From NCBI GenBank assembly GCA_947175975.1, contig CAMWOX010000124.1, positions 1 to 5,286 on the forward strand: a stretch of DNA of 5,286 nucleotides, given 5' to 3'. A program made the position numbers and the translations under genes. The stretch comes from an uncultured Ruminococcus sp. Lineage in GTDB: Bacteria; Bacillota; Clostridia; Oscillospirales; Ruminococcaceae. The notes beneath the pieces are model-generated. The model saw nothing but the letters and a program-made list of their open reading frames with translations. It did no database searches and was not told the origin of the DNA. Below, one piece after another: positions 1 to 5,286 of the stretch. Position 1 is the first letter of the stretch. The number at the start of each line of letters is the position of its first letter.

Positions 1-11
1 GGATATTACAT

Positions 12-326
12 ATGTTTCCCATCAGTTCAGCTCTGCTGGATGCGCTTGTTCTTGCGCTTGTTGACCGGGAAGAGACTTATGGCTACAGGATTACGCAGGA
101 AATCCAGAATGCTGTTAAGGTTTCGGAATCTACACTCTATCCGGTTCTGCGCAGATTGCAGAAAAACGGAGCTCTTGAAACATTTGACCGTGCCTACATG
201 GGCAGAAATCGGCGTTATTACCGGATTACTGCATTAGGGCAGGCTATGCTGCTCCAGTATCGGAAAGACTGGGTCGAGCATAAATCACAGATTGAAGAAA
301 TTCTAGGAAAGGAGCAGGAATCATGA
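12..326 (+). CDS. PadR-family winged-helix transcriptional regulator
   Basis: A 104-residue PadR-family DNA-binding protein, probably the autorepressor of the operon it heads. Visible in the sequence are the family opening FPISSALLDALVLALV (residues 2-17), the TYGYRITQEI helix (22-31), the recognition helix SESTLYPVLRRLQKNG (38-53), the basic wing GRNRRYYRIT (64-73) and a C-terminal helix (about 74-100) that would form the dimer interface. The length is typical of the short PadR subfamily that lacks the long C-terminal coiled coil. The ATG at 12 is chosen because the family consensus starts here and GG at bases 1-2 fits the end of a Shine-Dalgarno cut by the window edge. A start further upstream cannot be excluded. 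The stop overlaps the next gene's start (ATGA). PadR genes paired with HAAS/DUF1700 genes are common in Bacillota. The effector ligand is unknown. Confidence 0.93.
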   Translation: MFPISSALLDALVLALVDREETYGYRITQEIQNAVKVSESTLYPVLRRLQKNGALETFDRAYMGRNRRYYRITALGQAMLLQYRKDWVEHKSQIEEILGKEQES

Positions 327-892
327 CAATTGAATTATTTTTACAGGAATTAGAGAAAAATCTGCATGGTTTGAAATCGGAAGAACGGCAGAATGCATTG
401 GCTTATTACAGGGAATATCTGGAAGAGGCAGGGGATGCCGTGGAACAGGCACTTGAGAATTTGGGATCGCCGCAATCTGTTGCTGAAAGAATCCTAAGCG
501 ATGAAATGCCGGTATTTTCAGGGATTTCAGAAACATCCCGGAAATCCTCCGGCACAGGTGATCTGATTTTCGGGATTGTGATTATCCTGATTACAAGTCC
601 GTTCTGGCTGATTATTGCATTTCTGTGGCTGATGGTAGTGTTTACACTGGTAATACTTGTATTCAGTTTTGGAGCAGCAACAATTCTTGCGCCGATACAA
701 GGGATTGTATTTCTCACAAATCACCTGTTGGGCGATGGTCTCTGGAGTATTGGTTCGGGACTGCTCTGTGCCGGTGTTACAATGCTGATCTGGAAACCAT
801 GCCTGAACGGAATTGTGAAATCCAGTCAGTTTGTCTGGAAACAAACCGTTCATGTCTGCAAAAAATTATTCAGAAAGGAGAATTACGCATGA
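323..892 (+). CDS. HAAS/DUF1700 domain membrane protein
   Basis: A 189-residue integral membrane protein. The N-terminal cytosolic part (residues 1-60) matches the HAAS/DUF1700 pattern: FLQELEKNLHGL, then the acidic helix ERQNALAYYREYLEEAGD (21-38), then EQALENLGSPQSVAERIL (41-58). A short linker (61-79) leads to a very hydrophobic block (about 81-131) with room for two spans, and a further span at about 138-157. The tail is basic (KKLFRKENYA). Shine-Dalgarno AAAGGAG (308-314) lies 8 bases before the ATG, and the start overlaps the padR stop by 4 bases, indicating translational coupling. In Bacillota, HAAS genes commonly sit next to PadR regulators and DUF4097 proteins. The domain is thought to mediate protein-protein interaction at the membrane, but no biochemical activity is established. 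A signalling or envelope-stress role here is inference. Confidence 0.88.
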   Translation: MTIELFLQELEKNLHGLKSEERQNALAYYREYLEEAGDAVEQALENLGSPQSVAERILSDEMPVFSGISETSRKSSGTGDLIFGIVIILITSPFWLIIAFLWLMVVFTLVILVFSFGAATILAPIQGIVFLTNHLLGDGLWSIGSGLLCAGVTMLIWKPCLNGIVKSSQFVWKQTVHVCKKLFRKENYA

Positions 893-1845
893 ATCTGAAA
901 TTTCCAAAAGTATACTGGGCAGTCAGTGCCGGATTGATTTTGTCTGGAATCGTATGCATGACGGCGGGTGCCGTTCGTGCAGAATCTGACAGAAAGAAAC
1001 ATCTGATTCAACAGGAAGAAACATTTGAAAATATTTCTGCATTCGATATATTCCTTGCTGAGGGTGCAGTCTCTCTGGAAAAAGATTCAACAATTACAGA
1101 ATGTATGGTGGAGATTACCAGCATTTCTGATACTATAGAAATGGATTCTCAGGATGGAACATTACAGATCCGAGATAAAAGAAAACATTTTGTGCAGTTT
1201 ATGAATTTTGGTTTTCTGCATCCTGTTTCCACAGAAATTAAAATCGTTGTTCCGGAACAGCAATACCAGCAGGCAAAAATAGAAATTGATATCGGAAATT
1301 GTTCTGTTTCAGGTTTGCAGATGGAAGAATTATGGATTGATTCTGATGTCGGAGACTGCAACATTGCAGACTGCGAAATCAAAGCATTCAAACTGGAAAC
1401 GAGTACAGGAAACACAGAATTGAAAAACAGCAGTATTCAGGAGAATTGTATTCTGGATTCTGATGTTGGTGCAGTTCATGCAGAAAATCTATCCTGCTTC
1501 GGAGAAACAGAAATCAAACTCAGTACAGGTGACTGCCAGATCGAAAATGCTACATTTTCCGGAACTGTCCAAGCTGAAAGTGATGTCGGTGCAATGAATT
1601 TACAGAATATTACAATGAATGGCAGTCTTCATCTGCACGCAGATACTGGAGATATTTCTGTTTCTGTGAATGGCAAAGAAGAAGACTTTGCTTTGGAATG
1701 CTTTTCAGATATTGGGTCTGTTTCTTTGAATCATAGAGAAATTGGAAATATCCGGAATAGTATTTCTGATACAGATCAGAGAAATAAAATAATCATTTCC
1801 ACAGATGTTGGTAGTATTGACCTGTCCTTTCTAAACAACGAATGA
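889..1845 (+). CDS. DUF4097-type beta-solenoid protein, N-terminally membrane-anchored or secreted
   Basis: A 318-residue protein with an N-terminal hydrophobic segment (about residues 9-30, ending AVRAES) that could be a signal peptide with AxA-like cleavage or an uncleaved anchor. The rest is polar and beta-rich. Glycines recur at 136, 155, 174, 194, 214, 234 and 254, a step of 19-20 residues, then at 276 and 308, usually as SDVG or STG. This is the repeat pattern expected of the right-handed beta-solenoid of the DUF4097 (putative adhesin) family. The reading frame is open back to an ATG at 625 inside the previous gene, but ATG 889 is the real start: AAAGGAG (874-880) is 8 bases upstream and it forms an ATGA overlap with the preceding stop, like the junction before it. 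Related DUF4097 proteins include B. subtilis YvlB and enterococcal LiaX, which are linked to envelope stress. The role here is inferred only. A terminator follows. Confidence 0.87.
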   Translation: MNLKFPKVYWAVSAGLILSGIVCMTAGAVRAESDRKKHLIQQEETFENISAFDIFLAEGAVSLEKDSTITECMVEITSISDTIEMDSQDGTLQIRDKRKHFVQFMNFGFLHPVSTEIKIVVPEQQYQQAKIEIDIGNCSVSGLQMEELWIDSDVGDCNIADCEIKAFKLETSTGNTELKNSSIQENCILDSDVGAVHAENLSCFGETEIKLSTGDCQIENATFSGTVQAESDVGAMNLQNITMNGSLHLHADTGDISVSVNGKEEDFALECFSDIGSVSLNHREIGNIRNSISDTDQRNKIIISTDVGSIDLSFLNNE

Positions 1846-1853
1846 GTTCTCTT

Positions 1854-1898
1854 ATATCCGGCAGTTTTTACGCAGATTGCCGGATATTTTGTTATTTT
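1854..1898 (+). terminator. Rho-independent terminator of the padR-HAAS-DUF4097 operon
   Basis: ATATCCGGCA (1854-1863) pairs perfectly with TGCCGGATAT (1878-1887), and a G-U and a U-A pair extend the stem inwards. It is followed at once by TTTTGTTATTTT (1887-1898). The stem begins 8 bases after the DUF4097 stop codon, which is the right place to close the operon and insulate it from the ilvB promoter downstream. Confidence 0.9.
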
Positions 1899-1950
1899 GC
1901 CGAATAATCATGTTGAAATTTAGATAAAAGTACAAAAATAGAAAAAGCAC

Positions 1951-1979
1951 TTGATTTAGACTACTAAAAATGCTATAAT
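1951..1979 (+). promoter_or_regulatory. Sigma-A-type promoter of ilvBN, extended -10
   Basis: The -35 is TTGATT (1951-1956) and the -10 is a perfect TATAAT (1974-1979), with an exact 17-base spacer. TGC at 1971-1973 gives an extended -10. The DNA upstream (about 1916-1949) is rich in A-tracts and could act as an UP element. Transcription should start near 1985-1987, giving an untranslated leader of about 60-70 bases before ilvB. The whole gap 1899-2048 holds only this promoter, the leader hairpin and the ribosome binding site. Confidence 0.85.
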
Positions 1980-1990
1980 AAAAGAGAACT

Positions 1991-2030
1991 TTTTTGTTTG
2001 CAGAAGTCTCAGAATTTCTGCAAGTAAAAA
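1991..2030 (+). promoter_or_regulatory. Long inverted repeat / hairpin in the ilvB 5' leader
   Basis: Bases 1991-2007 can pair with 2014-2030 in an unbroken 17-pair stem (14 Watson-Crick, 3 G-U) closed by the hexaloop CUCAGA (2008-2013). The core arms are TTGCAGAA and TTCTGCAA. It begins only about 5 bases after the predicted transcript start and ends 9 bases before the Shine-Dalgarno AGGA. A-rich rather than U-rich sequence follows, so it is not an intrinsic terminator. It could be an mRNA-stabilising 5' hairpin, a regulatory RNA element, or an operator for a DNA-binding regulator. The pairing is seen directly; the role is not known. Confidence 0.6.
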
Positions 2031-2038
2031 TAAAATAC

Positions 2039-2042
2039 AGGA
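2039..2042 (+). promoter_or_regulatory. Shine-Dalgarno deciding the ilvB start
   Basis: AGGA lies 6 bases before GTG 2049 but 15 bases before ATG 2058. The spacing favours the GTG. The ATG could still be served by the weaker GAGAG (2045-2049). Family alignment fits both, because acetolactate synthases usually begin one to four residues before the LSGAEI-like motif. Confidence 0.5.
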
Positions 2043-2048
2043 AAGAGA

Positions 2049-3740
2049 GTGAAAAACATGATTTTATCAGGTGCAGAAATCATTGTAGAAACACTGATAG
2101 AACAGGGAGCGAAAACTGTGTTCGGCTATCCTGGCGGACAGGTAATTAATCTCTATGATGCATTGTATGAGTACAGTGACAGAATCGAACATATCCTGAC
2201 AGCACATGAACAGGGTGCGGCACATGCAGCGGACGGCTATGCAAGAGCAAGCGGCGAAGTCGGTGTTGTCATTGCGACTTCTGGACCAGGTGCAACAAAT
2301 CTTGTAACCGGACTGGCTACGGCTTATCTGGATTCTGTCCCGTTAGTAGCGATTACTGGCAATGTGCCGAATAGTCTGATCGGCAGAGATAGTTTCCAAG
2401 AAGTGGATATTACAGGTGTGACATTGCCTATCACAAAGCATAATTTCTTAGTAAAATCTGTTGATAAATTAGCAGATACTATCCGGGAAGCGTTTGCAAT
2501 TGCAAAATCCGGTCGTCCCGGTCCGGTTCTTGTGGATGTCCCGAAAGATGTGCAGATCGCAAAATTTGAGTATACGGCTTGTCCTGTTGTGGAGAAGAAA
2601 GCACAGAAACTTGCAAAGGATGAGAAAATCACCCGTGCAGCAGAGATGATTGCTGCTGCGGAAAAGCCTTATATTTATTTTGGCGGCGGTGCAGTCACAG
2701 CAAATGTTTCTGAAGAACTCTGCACACTGGCTGATAAGATTGATGCACCAATCGGCTGTACCATGATGGGATTGTCTGCTGTTCCGGTCAGTCATCCCAG
2801 ATACTTAGGCATGGAGGGAATGCATGGACATTATGCATCCAGTGTTGCGCAGGATGAAGCAGATCTGATTATCACAGTCGGTGCAAGATTCAGTGATCGT
2901 GCGACCGGAAACGTAGCAAAATACGCAAGGAAAGCAAAGATCATTCATATTGATGCTGATGGTGCAGAATTAAACAAGAATGTCAGTGTTGCACTCGGTA
3001 TGGAATGTAATATCAAAGATGCTTTACAGCGTTTGTTGGCAGTTGTTCCGGAGAAACATCATCCAGACTGGAACGCAAGGATTGCGGAGCTGAAAGCTTT
3101 GGAATCTGAACAGTTTGAGCGTGTGACTGCAAAAGACCGCATTACACCGTATGCACTGATTCAGGAAGTAGCAAAATATGCACAGGCAGATACGCCCATT
3201 GTAACTGATGTCGGACAGCACCAGATGTGGGTTGCACAGTATTATCCTTTCCAAAATTCCCGGACATTTATTTCCAGTGGCGGTCTTGGCACAATGGGAT
3301 TTGGTCTCGGTGCAGCAATCGGATCAGCGAAAGCAACCGGCAAGAAAACGATTCTGTTTACAGGTGACGGCAGTTTCGGTATGAATCTTAATGAACTTGC
3401 AACAGTAACAGCTGAGAATATCCCGGTTGTAATTGTAATCATGAATAATCAAGTGCTTGGCATGGTACGCCAGTGGCAGACACTGTTTTTTGAGAAGCAT
3501 TATTCTAATACAGATCTGCATACAAGAAAAACAGATTTTGTGAAATTGGCGGATGCATTTGGTATGAAAGGCTATCGTGTGACGGATCTCTTGGAAATGC
3601 CATCCGTAATCGAACAGGCTTTTGCGGAAAATGCTCCTGTTCTGATTGATGTGGCAATTCATCAGGATGAATTTGTACTGCCGATGCTCCCACCAGGCGG
3701 TTGTATTGAGGATATTATCACAGAGAGGAGTGGGGAATAA
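2049..3740 (+). CDS. ilvB: Acetolactate synthase (acetohydroxyacid synthase), large catalytic subunit
   Basis: A 563-residue thiamine diphosphate enzyme, first common step of branched-chain amino acid synthesis: two pyruvates to 2-acetolactate, or pyruvate plus 2-oxobutyrate to 2-aceto-2-hydroxybutyrate. The N-terminal ThDP domain has FGYPGGQVINLYDAL (25-39), catalytic Glu54 in TAHEQGA, and ATSGPGATNLVTG (76-88). The central FAD-binding domain (about 190-330) has VGARFSDRATG (277-287). The C-terminal ThDP domain has the GDG motif at 439-441 and NN at 466-467, 24 residues apart, which hold Mg-ThDP. RQW (474-476) supplies the tryptophan equivalent to the herbicide-contacting one in plant AHAS, and FAD plus this context marks a biosynthetic rather than catabolic enzyme. 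Full length, nothing missing. GTG 2049 is preferred for its Shine-Dalgarno; ATG 2058 is the alternative. The stop overlaps ilvN by one base (TAATG). Confidence 0.97.
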   Translation: MKNMILSGAEIIVETLIEQGAKTVFGYPGGQVINLYDALYEYSDRIEHILTAHEQGAAHAADGYARASGEVGVVIATSGPGATNLVTGLATAYLDSVPLVAITGNVPNSLIGRDSFQEVDITGVTLPITKHNFLVKSVDKLADTIREAFAIAKSGRPGPVLVDVPKDVQIAKFEYTACPVVEKKAQKLAKDEKITRAAEMIAAAEKPYIYFGGGAVTANVSEELCTLADKIDAPIGCTMMGLSAVPVSHPRYLGMEGMHGHYASSVAQDEADLIITVGARFSDRATGNVAKYARKAKIIHIDADGAELNKNVSVALGMECNIKDALQRLLAVVPEKHHPDWNARIAELKALESEQFERVTAKDRITPYALIQEVAKYAQADTPIVTDVGQHQMWVAQYYPFQNSRTFISSGGLGTMGFGLGAAIGSAKATGKKTILFTGDGSFGMNLNELATVTAENIPVVIVIMNNQVLGMVRQWQTLFFEKHYSNTDLHTRKTDFVKLADAFGMKGYRVTDLLEMPSVIEQAFAENAPVLIDVAIHQDEFVLPMLPPGGCIEDIITERSGE

Positions 3741-4255
3741 TGGAACGTTTTGTGATTGCAATTTTGGTGGAGAACCAACCCGGCATTTTGACTCGTGTGG
3801 CAAGTATGTTCAACCGCAGAGGGTTCAATATTGATACTCTTACAGTGAGCGAAACGGAAAACCACGAATATTCCAGAATCACGATTTCTCTGACTGGTGA
3901 TGATGGAATCTGTCATCAGATTATCAAGCAGCTGAAAAAGCTCTATAATGTCAAAGAAGTCAAAGTCATGGAACGTGAAAAAAGCGTTTACCGTGAGCTT
4001 GCATTGATCAAGTTGCAGAATAAGCCGGAGACACGGCAGGAAATCCTCTCTGCTGTGGATATTTTCAGATCCAAGATTGTGGATTTTTCCCCGAATACAC
4101 TTTGTGTAGAGATTACAGGAGAGACTTCTAAGATCGAAGCATTTATTGCATTGGTGGCACCTTTGGGTATTCTAGAAATGTGCCGGACTGGTGTGGTTGC
4201 GTTGGAACGTGGATGCAGTTATCTTAACAGTGAAATTGCGTTCGGCAATAAATAA
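3740..4255 (+). CDS. ilvN: Acetolactate synthase, small regulatory subunit
   Basis: A 171-residue regulatory partner of IlvB that stimulates the catalytic subunit and usually confers feedback inhibition by valine. The N-terminal ACT domain (about residues 3-77) shows ENQPGILTRVASMFNRRGFN (11-30). Asn12, Gly15 and Asn30 line up with the valine-site positions known from E. coli IlvH (Asn11, Gly14, Asn29), so valine sensitivity is likely. The C-terminal small-subunit domain (about 84-158) ends in the conserved CRTGVVALERG (148-158), then a short tail. The length is typical of the IlvH/IlvN family. The ATG shares one base with the ilvB TAA, and AGGAG (3726-3730) inside ilvB lies 9 bases upstream, so the two subunits are probably made by coupled translation. 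No terminator follows; a promoter for ilvC begins 5 bases after the stop. Confidence 0.96.
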   Translation: MERFVIAILVENQPGILTRVASMFNRRGFNIDTLTVSETENHEYSRITISLTGDDGICHQIIKQLKKLYNVKEVKVMEREKSVYRELALIKLQNKPETRQEILSAVDIFRSKIVDFSPNTLCVEITGETSKIEAFIALVAPLGILEMCRTGVVALERGCSYLNSEIAFGNK

Positions 4256-4259
4256 ATGC

Positions 4260-4288
4260 TTGACAAGCTGGAAAATTTGTGCTATACT
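4260..4288 (+). promoter_or_regulatory. Sigma-A-type promoter of ilvC, extended -10
   Basis: A consensus -35 TTGACA (4260-4265), an exact 17-base spacer and the -10 TATACT (4283-4288), with TGC at 4280-4282 giving an extended -10. It starts five bases after the ilvN stop. Transcription should begin near 4294-4296, leaving a leader of about 73 bases. With no terminator after ilvN, ilvC likely receives read-through from ilvBN as well as its own strong transcription. Confidence 0.85.
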
Positions 4289-4300
4289 AGTAAATAGAGC

Positions 4301-4366
4301 GTTTCCGGATTTGTTTTTCGGCAAATCATTAGGAAATCAGCAAAAATAAAAAAGGAGTGTTCCTAA
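4301..4366 (+). promoter_or_regulatory. ilvC 5' leader with two mutually exclusive pairings around the Shine-Dalgarno
   Basis: Structure 1: GATTTG (4308-4313) pairs with CAAATC (4322-4327) and, beyond an internal loop, TTTCC (4302-4306) pairs with GGAAA (4332-4336). Structure 2: TTAGGAA (4329-4335) pairs perfectly with TTCCTAA (4360-4366), closing a loop that contains the Shine-Dalgarno AAAGGAG (4351-4357) and ending one base before the start codon. The two structures share bases 4332-4335, so they cannot both form. A third small pairing, AGGA (4353-4356) with TCCT (4361-4364), would directly mask the ribosome site. The complementarity is seen; a regulatory role is inferred. The stems are short and A/U-rich, so this could be chance. 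Confidence 0.4.
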
Positions 4367-4367
4367 A

Positions 4368-5286
4368 ATGGCAGAAGCAAAGATTTTTTATCAGCAGGAT
4401 TGCGACATCAAGAGACTTGATGGTAAGACTGTTGCAATTATCGGTTATGGTTCTCAGGGTCATGCACATGCACTGAATCTTCAGGAAAGCGGTGTCAACG
4501 TGGTTGTTGGTCTCTATGAGGGCAGCAAGAGCTGGGCAAAGGCTGAATCACAGGGTCTGAAAGTAATGACAACAGCAGAAGCTGCTAAGATTGCTGATGT
4601 GATCATGATTCTTATTCCGGATGAAAAACAGAAAGCTCTTTATGAGTCTGAGATTGCACCTTATCTGACGGCAGGCAAAACACTCATGTTTGCACATGGA
4701 TTTAATATCCATTTTGGCTGCATCGTTCCTCCGGCAGATGTCAATGTTGTTATGATTGCTCCAAAAGGACCGGGTCATACTGTTCGTTCTGAATACCAGG
4801 CTGGCAAGGGCGTTCCTTGTCTGATCGCTGTTCAGCAGGATGCAACAGGAAATGCACAGGAGATCGGTCTGGCTTATGCGGATGGTATCGGCGGCAGTCG
4901 TGCAGGTGTTCTGGAAACAACATTCCGGACAGAAACAGAAACGGATCTGTTCGGCGAGCAGGTTGTTCTCTGTGGTGGTTTGTGTGCTTTGATGCAGGCT
5001 GGTTTTGAGACGCTTGTAGAAGCTGGTTATGATCCGAGAAATGCATATTTTGAATGCGTTCATGAGGTGAAACTGATCGTGGATCTGATCTACCAGTCCG
5101 GCTTCGAAGGCATGAGATATTCTGTATCCAACACAGCAGAATATGGTGATTATATCACTGGCTCGAAGGTAATTACAGAAGACACCAAGAAAGCCATGAA
5201 GAAAGTACTGTCTGACATTCAGGATGGTTCTTTTGCAAAGGAATTTTTACTGGATATGTCCGATGCAGGTAATCAGGTACATTTCA
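4368..5286 (+). CDS. ilvC: Ketol-acid reductoisomerase, class I (3' end cut by window)
   Basis: Second common step of valine, leucine and isoleucine synthesis: Mg-dependent alkyl migration of 2-acetolactate or 2-aceto-2-hydroxybutyrate, then NAD(P)H reduction to the dihydroxy acid. 306 codons are present with no stop; class I enzymes are about 330 residues, so some 25-30 are missing. The Rossmann domain has GYGSQGHAHA (26-35). Catalytic-site residues include His110 in AHGFNIHF and Lys133 in APKGPGHTVR. The knotted helical domain (from about 183) has Asp193 and Glu197 in ETDLFGEQ, Glu229 and Glu233 in FECVHE, and Ser254, the metal and substrate ligands. ATG 4368 matches the family start (MAEAKIFYQQDCD), with AAAGGAG (4351-4357) a slightly long 10 bases upstream. 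The cofactor loop reads GLYEGSKSW (48-56), with Tyr where NADPH enzymes often have Arg. Confidence 0.96.
   Translation, partial: MAEAKIFYQQDCDIKRLDGKTVAIIGYGSQGHAHALNLQESGVNVVVGLYEGSKSWAKAESQGLKVMTTAEAAKIADVIMILIPDEKQKALYESEIAPYLTAGKTLMFAHGFNIHFGCIVPPADVNVVMIAPKGPGHTVRSEYQAGKGVPCLIAVQQDATGNAQEIGLAYADGIGGSRAGVLETTFRTETETDLFGEQVVLCGGLCALMQAGFETLVEAGYDPRNAYFECVHEVKLIVDLIYQSGFEGMRYSVSNTAEYGDYITGSKVITEDTKKAMKKVLSDIQDGSFAKEFLLDMSDAGNQVHF

Noticed and set aside
625..888. N-terminal extension of the DUF4097 gene back to ATG 625
   Set aside because: The extension is merely an open frame overlapping the HAAS gene. ATG 889 has a strong Shine-Dalgarno, an ATGA overlap and a following hydrophobic signal segment.
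1913..1941. Second promoter with -35 TTGAAA upstream of ilvB
   Set aside because: No acceptable -10 hexamer lies 16-18 bases downstream; the promoter at 1951-1979 is far better.
2012..2026. CodY box (AATTTTCWGAAAATT) in the ilvB leader
   Set aside because: Best alignment gives only 10 of 15 matches and lies within the hairpin's 3' arm, which explains the sequence better.
1846..2048. T-box riboswitch or leader-peptide attenuator upstream of ilvB
   Set aside because: The promoter leaves a leader of only about 60-70 bases, with no AGGGTGG-type T-box sequence, no terminator/antiterminator pair, and no small ORF rich in Leu, Ile or Val codons.
3324..3803. 159-codon open frame on the minus strand
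   Set aside because: Antisense to conserved ilvB and the start of ilvN; low-complexity shadow translation with no family signature.
3646..3834. 62-codon + strand frame across the ilvB-ilvN junction
   Set aside because: Overlaps two well-supported genes in another frame and resembles no known protein.
4271..4277. CodY half-site in the ilvC promoter spacer
   Set aside because: Only the half GAAAATT-like sequence matches (starting at the preceding G); the other half-site is absent.
4548..5063. 171-codon open frame on the minus strand
   Set aside because: Fully antisense to the conserved ilvC; its translation is cysteine- and serine-rich with no recognisable domain and no ribosome site of note.

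Overview
The window looks like a chromosomal segment from a low-to-moderate GC Bacillota, most likely a Clostridia gut or rumen bacterium (Ruminococcus/Oscillospiraceae or Lachnospiraceae). This rests on strong AAAGGAG-type ribosome binding sites, the PadR/HAAS/DUF4097 gene set, the clostridial order ilvB-ilvN-ilvC, and AT-rich intergenic DNA with sigma-A-type promoters. The genus is an inference from style, not a search result.

Region 1 (1-1898) is a three-gene operon on the + strand: a PadR-family repressor, a HAAS/DUF1700 membrane protein, and a membrane-anchored or secreted DUF4097 beta-solenoid protein. Both junctions are 4-base ATGA overlaps, so translation is probably coupled. The operon ends in a clear rho-independent terminator (1854-1898). 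Its own promoter lies before the window. The likely role is cell-envelope sensing or stress response, inferred from related families; the exact function is unknown.

Region 2 (1899-5286) is branched-chain amino acid biosynthesis. A good extended -10 promoter (1951-1979) drives ilvB (acetolactate synthase catalytic subunit) and ilvN (ACT-domain regulatory subunit), whose stop and start codons overlap as TAATG. A second, near-consensus promoter (4260-4288) begins five bases after the ilvN stop codon and drives ilvC (ketol-acid reductoisomerase). ilvC runs off the window's right edge with about 306 codons present. IlvB/IlvN make 2-acetolactate or 2-aceto-2-hydroxybutyrate, and IlvC isomerises and reduces these, the first two common steps to valine, leucine and isoleucine. 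No terminator is visible between ilvN and ilvC, so ilvC is probably transcribed both from its own promoter and by read-through.

The most noteworthy non-coding signals are the two short ilv leaders. Neither has T-box features. Both have a promoter with an exact 17-base spacer and a TGC extended -10, followed 12-13 bases later by an inverted repeat. The ilvB leader holds a 17-pair hairpin. The ilvC leader holds a hairpin whose 3' arm can instead pair with sequence on the far side of the Shine-Dalgarno. No mobile elements, CRISPR arrays, tRNA or rRNA genes were seen. The rest is fairly ordinary core metabolism; I did not find a convincing wholly new system.
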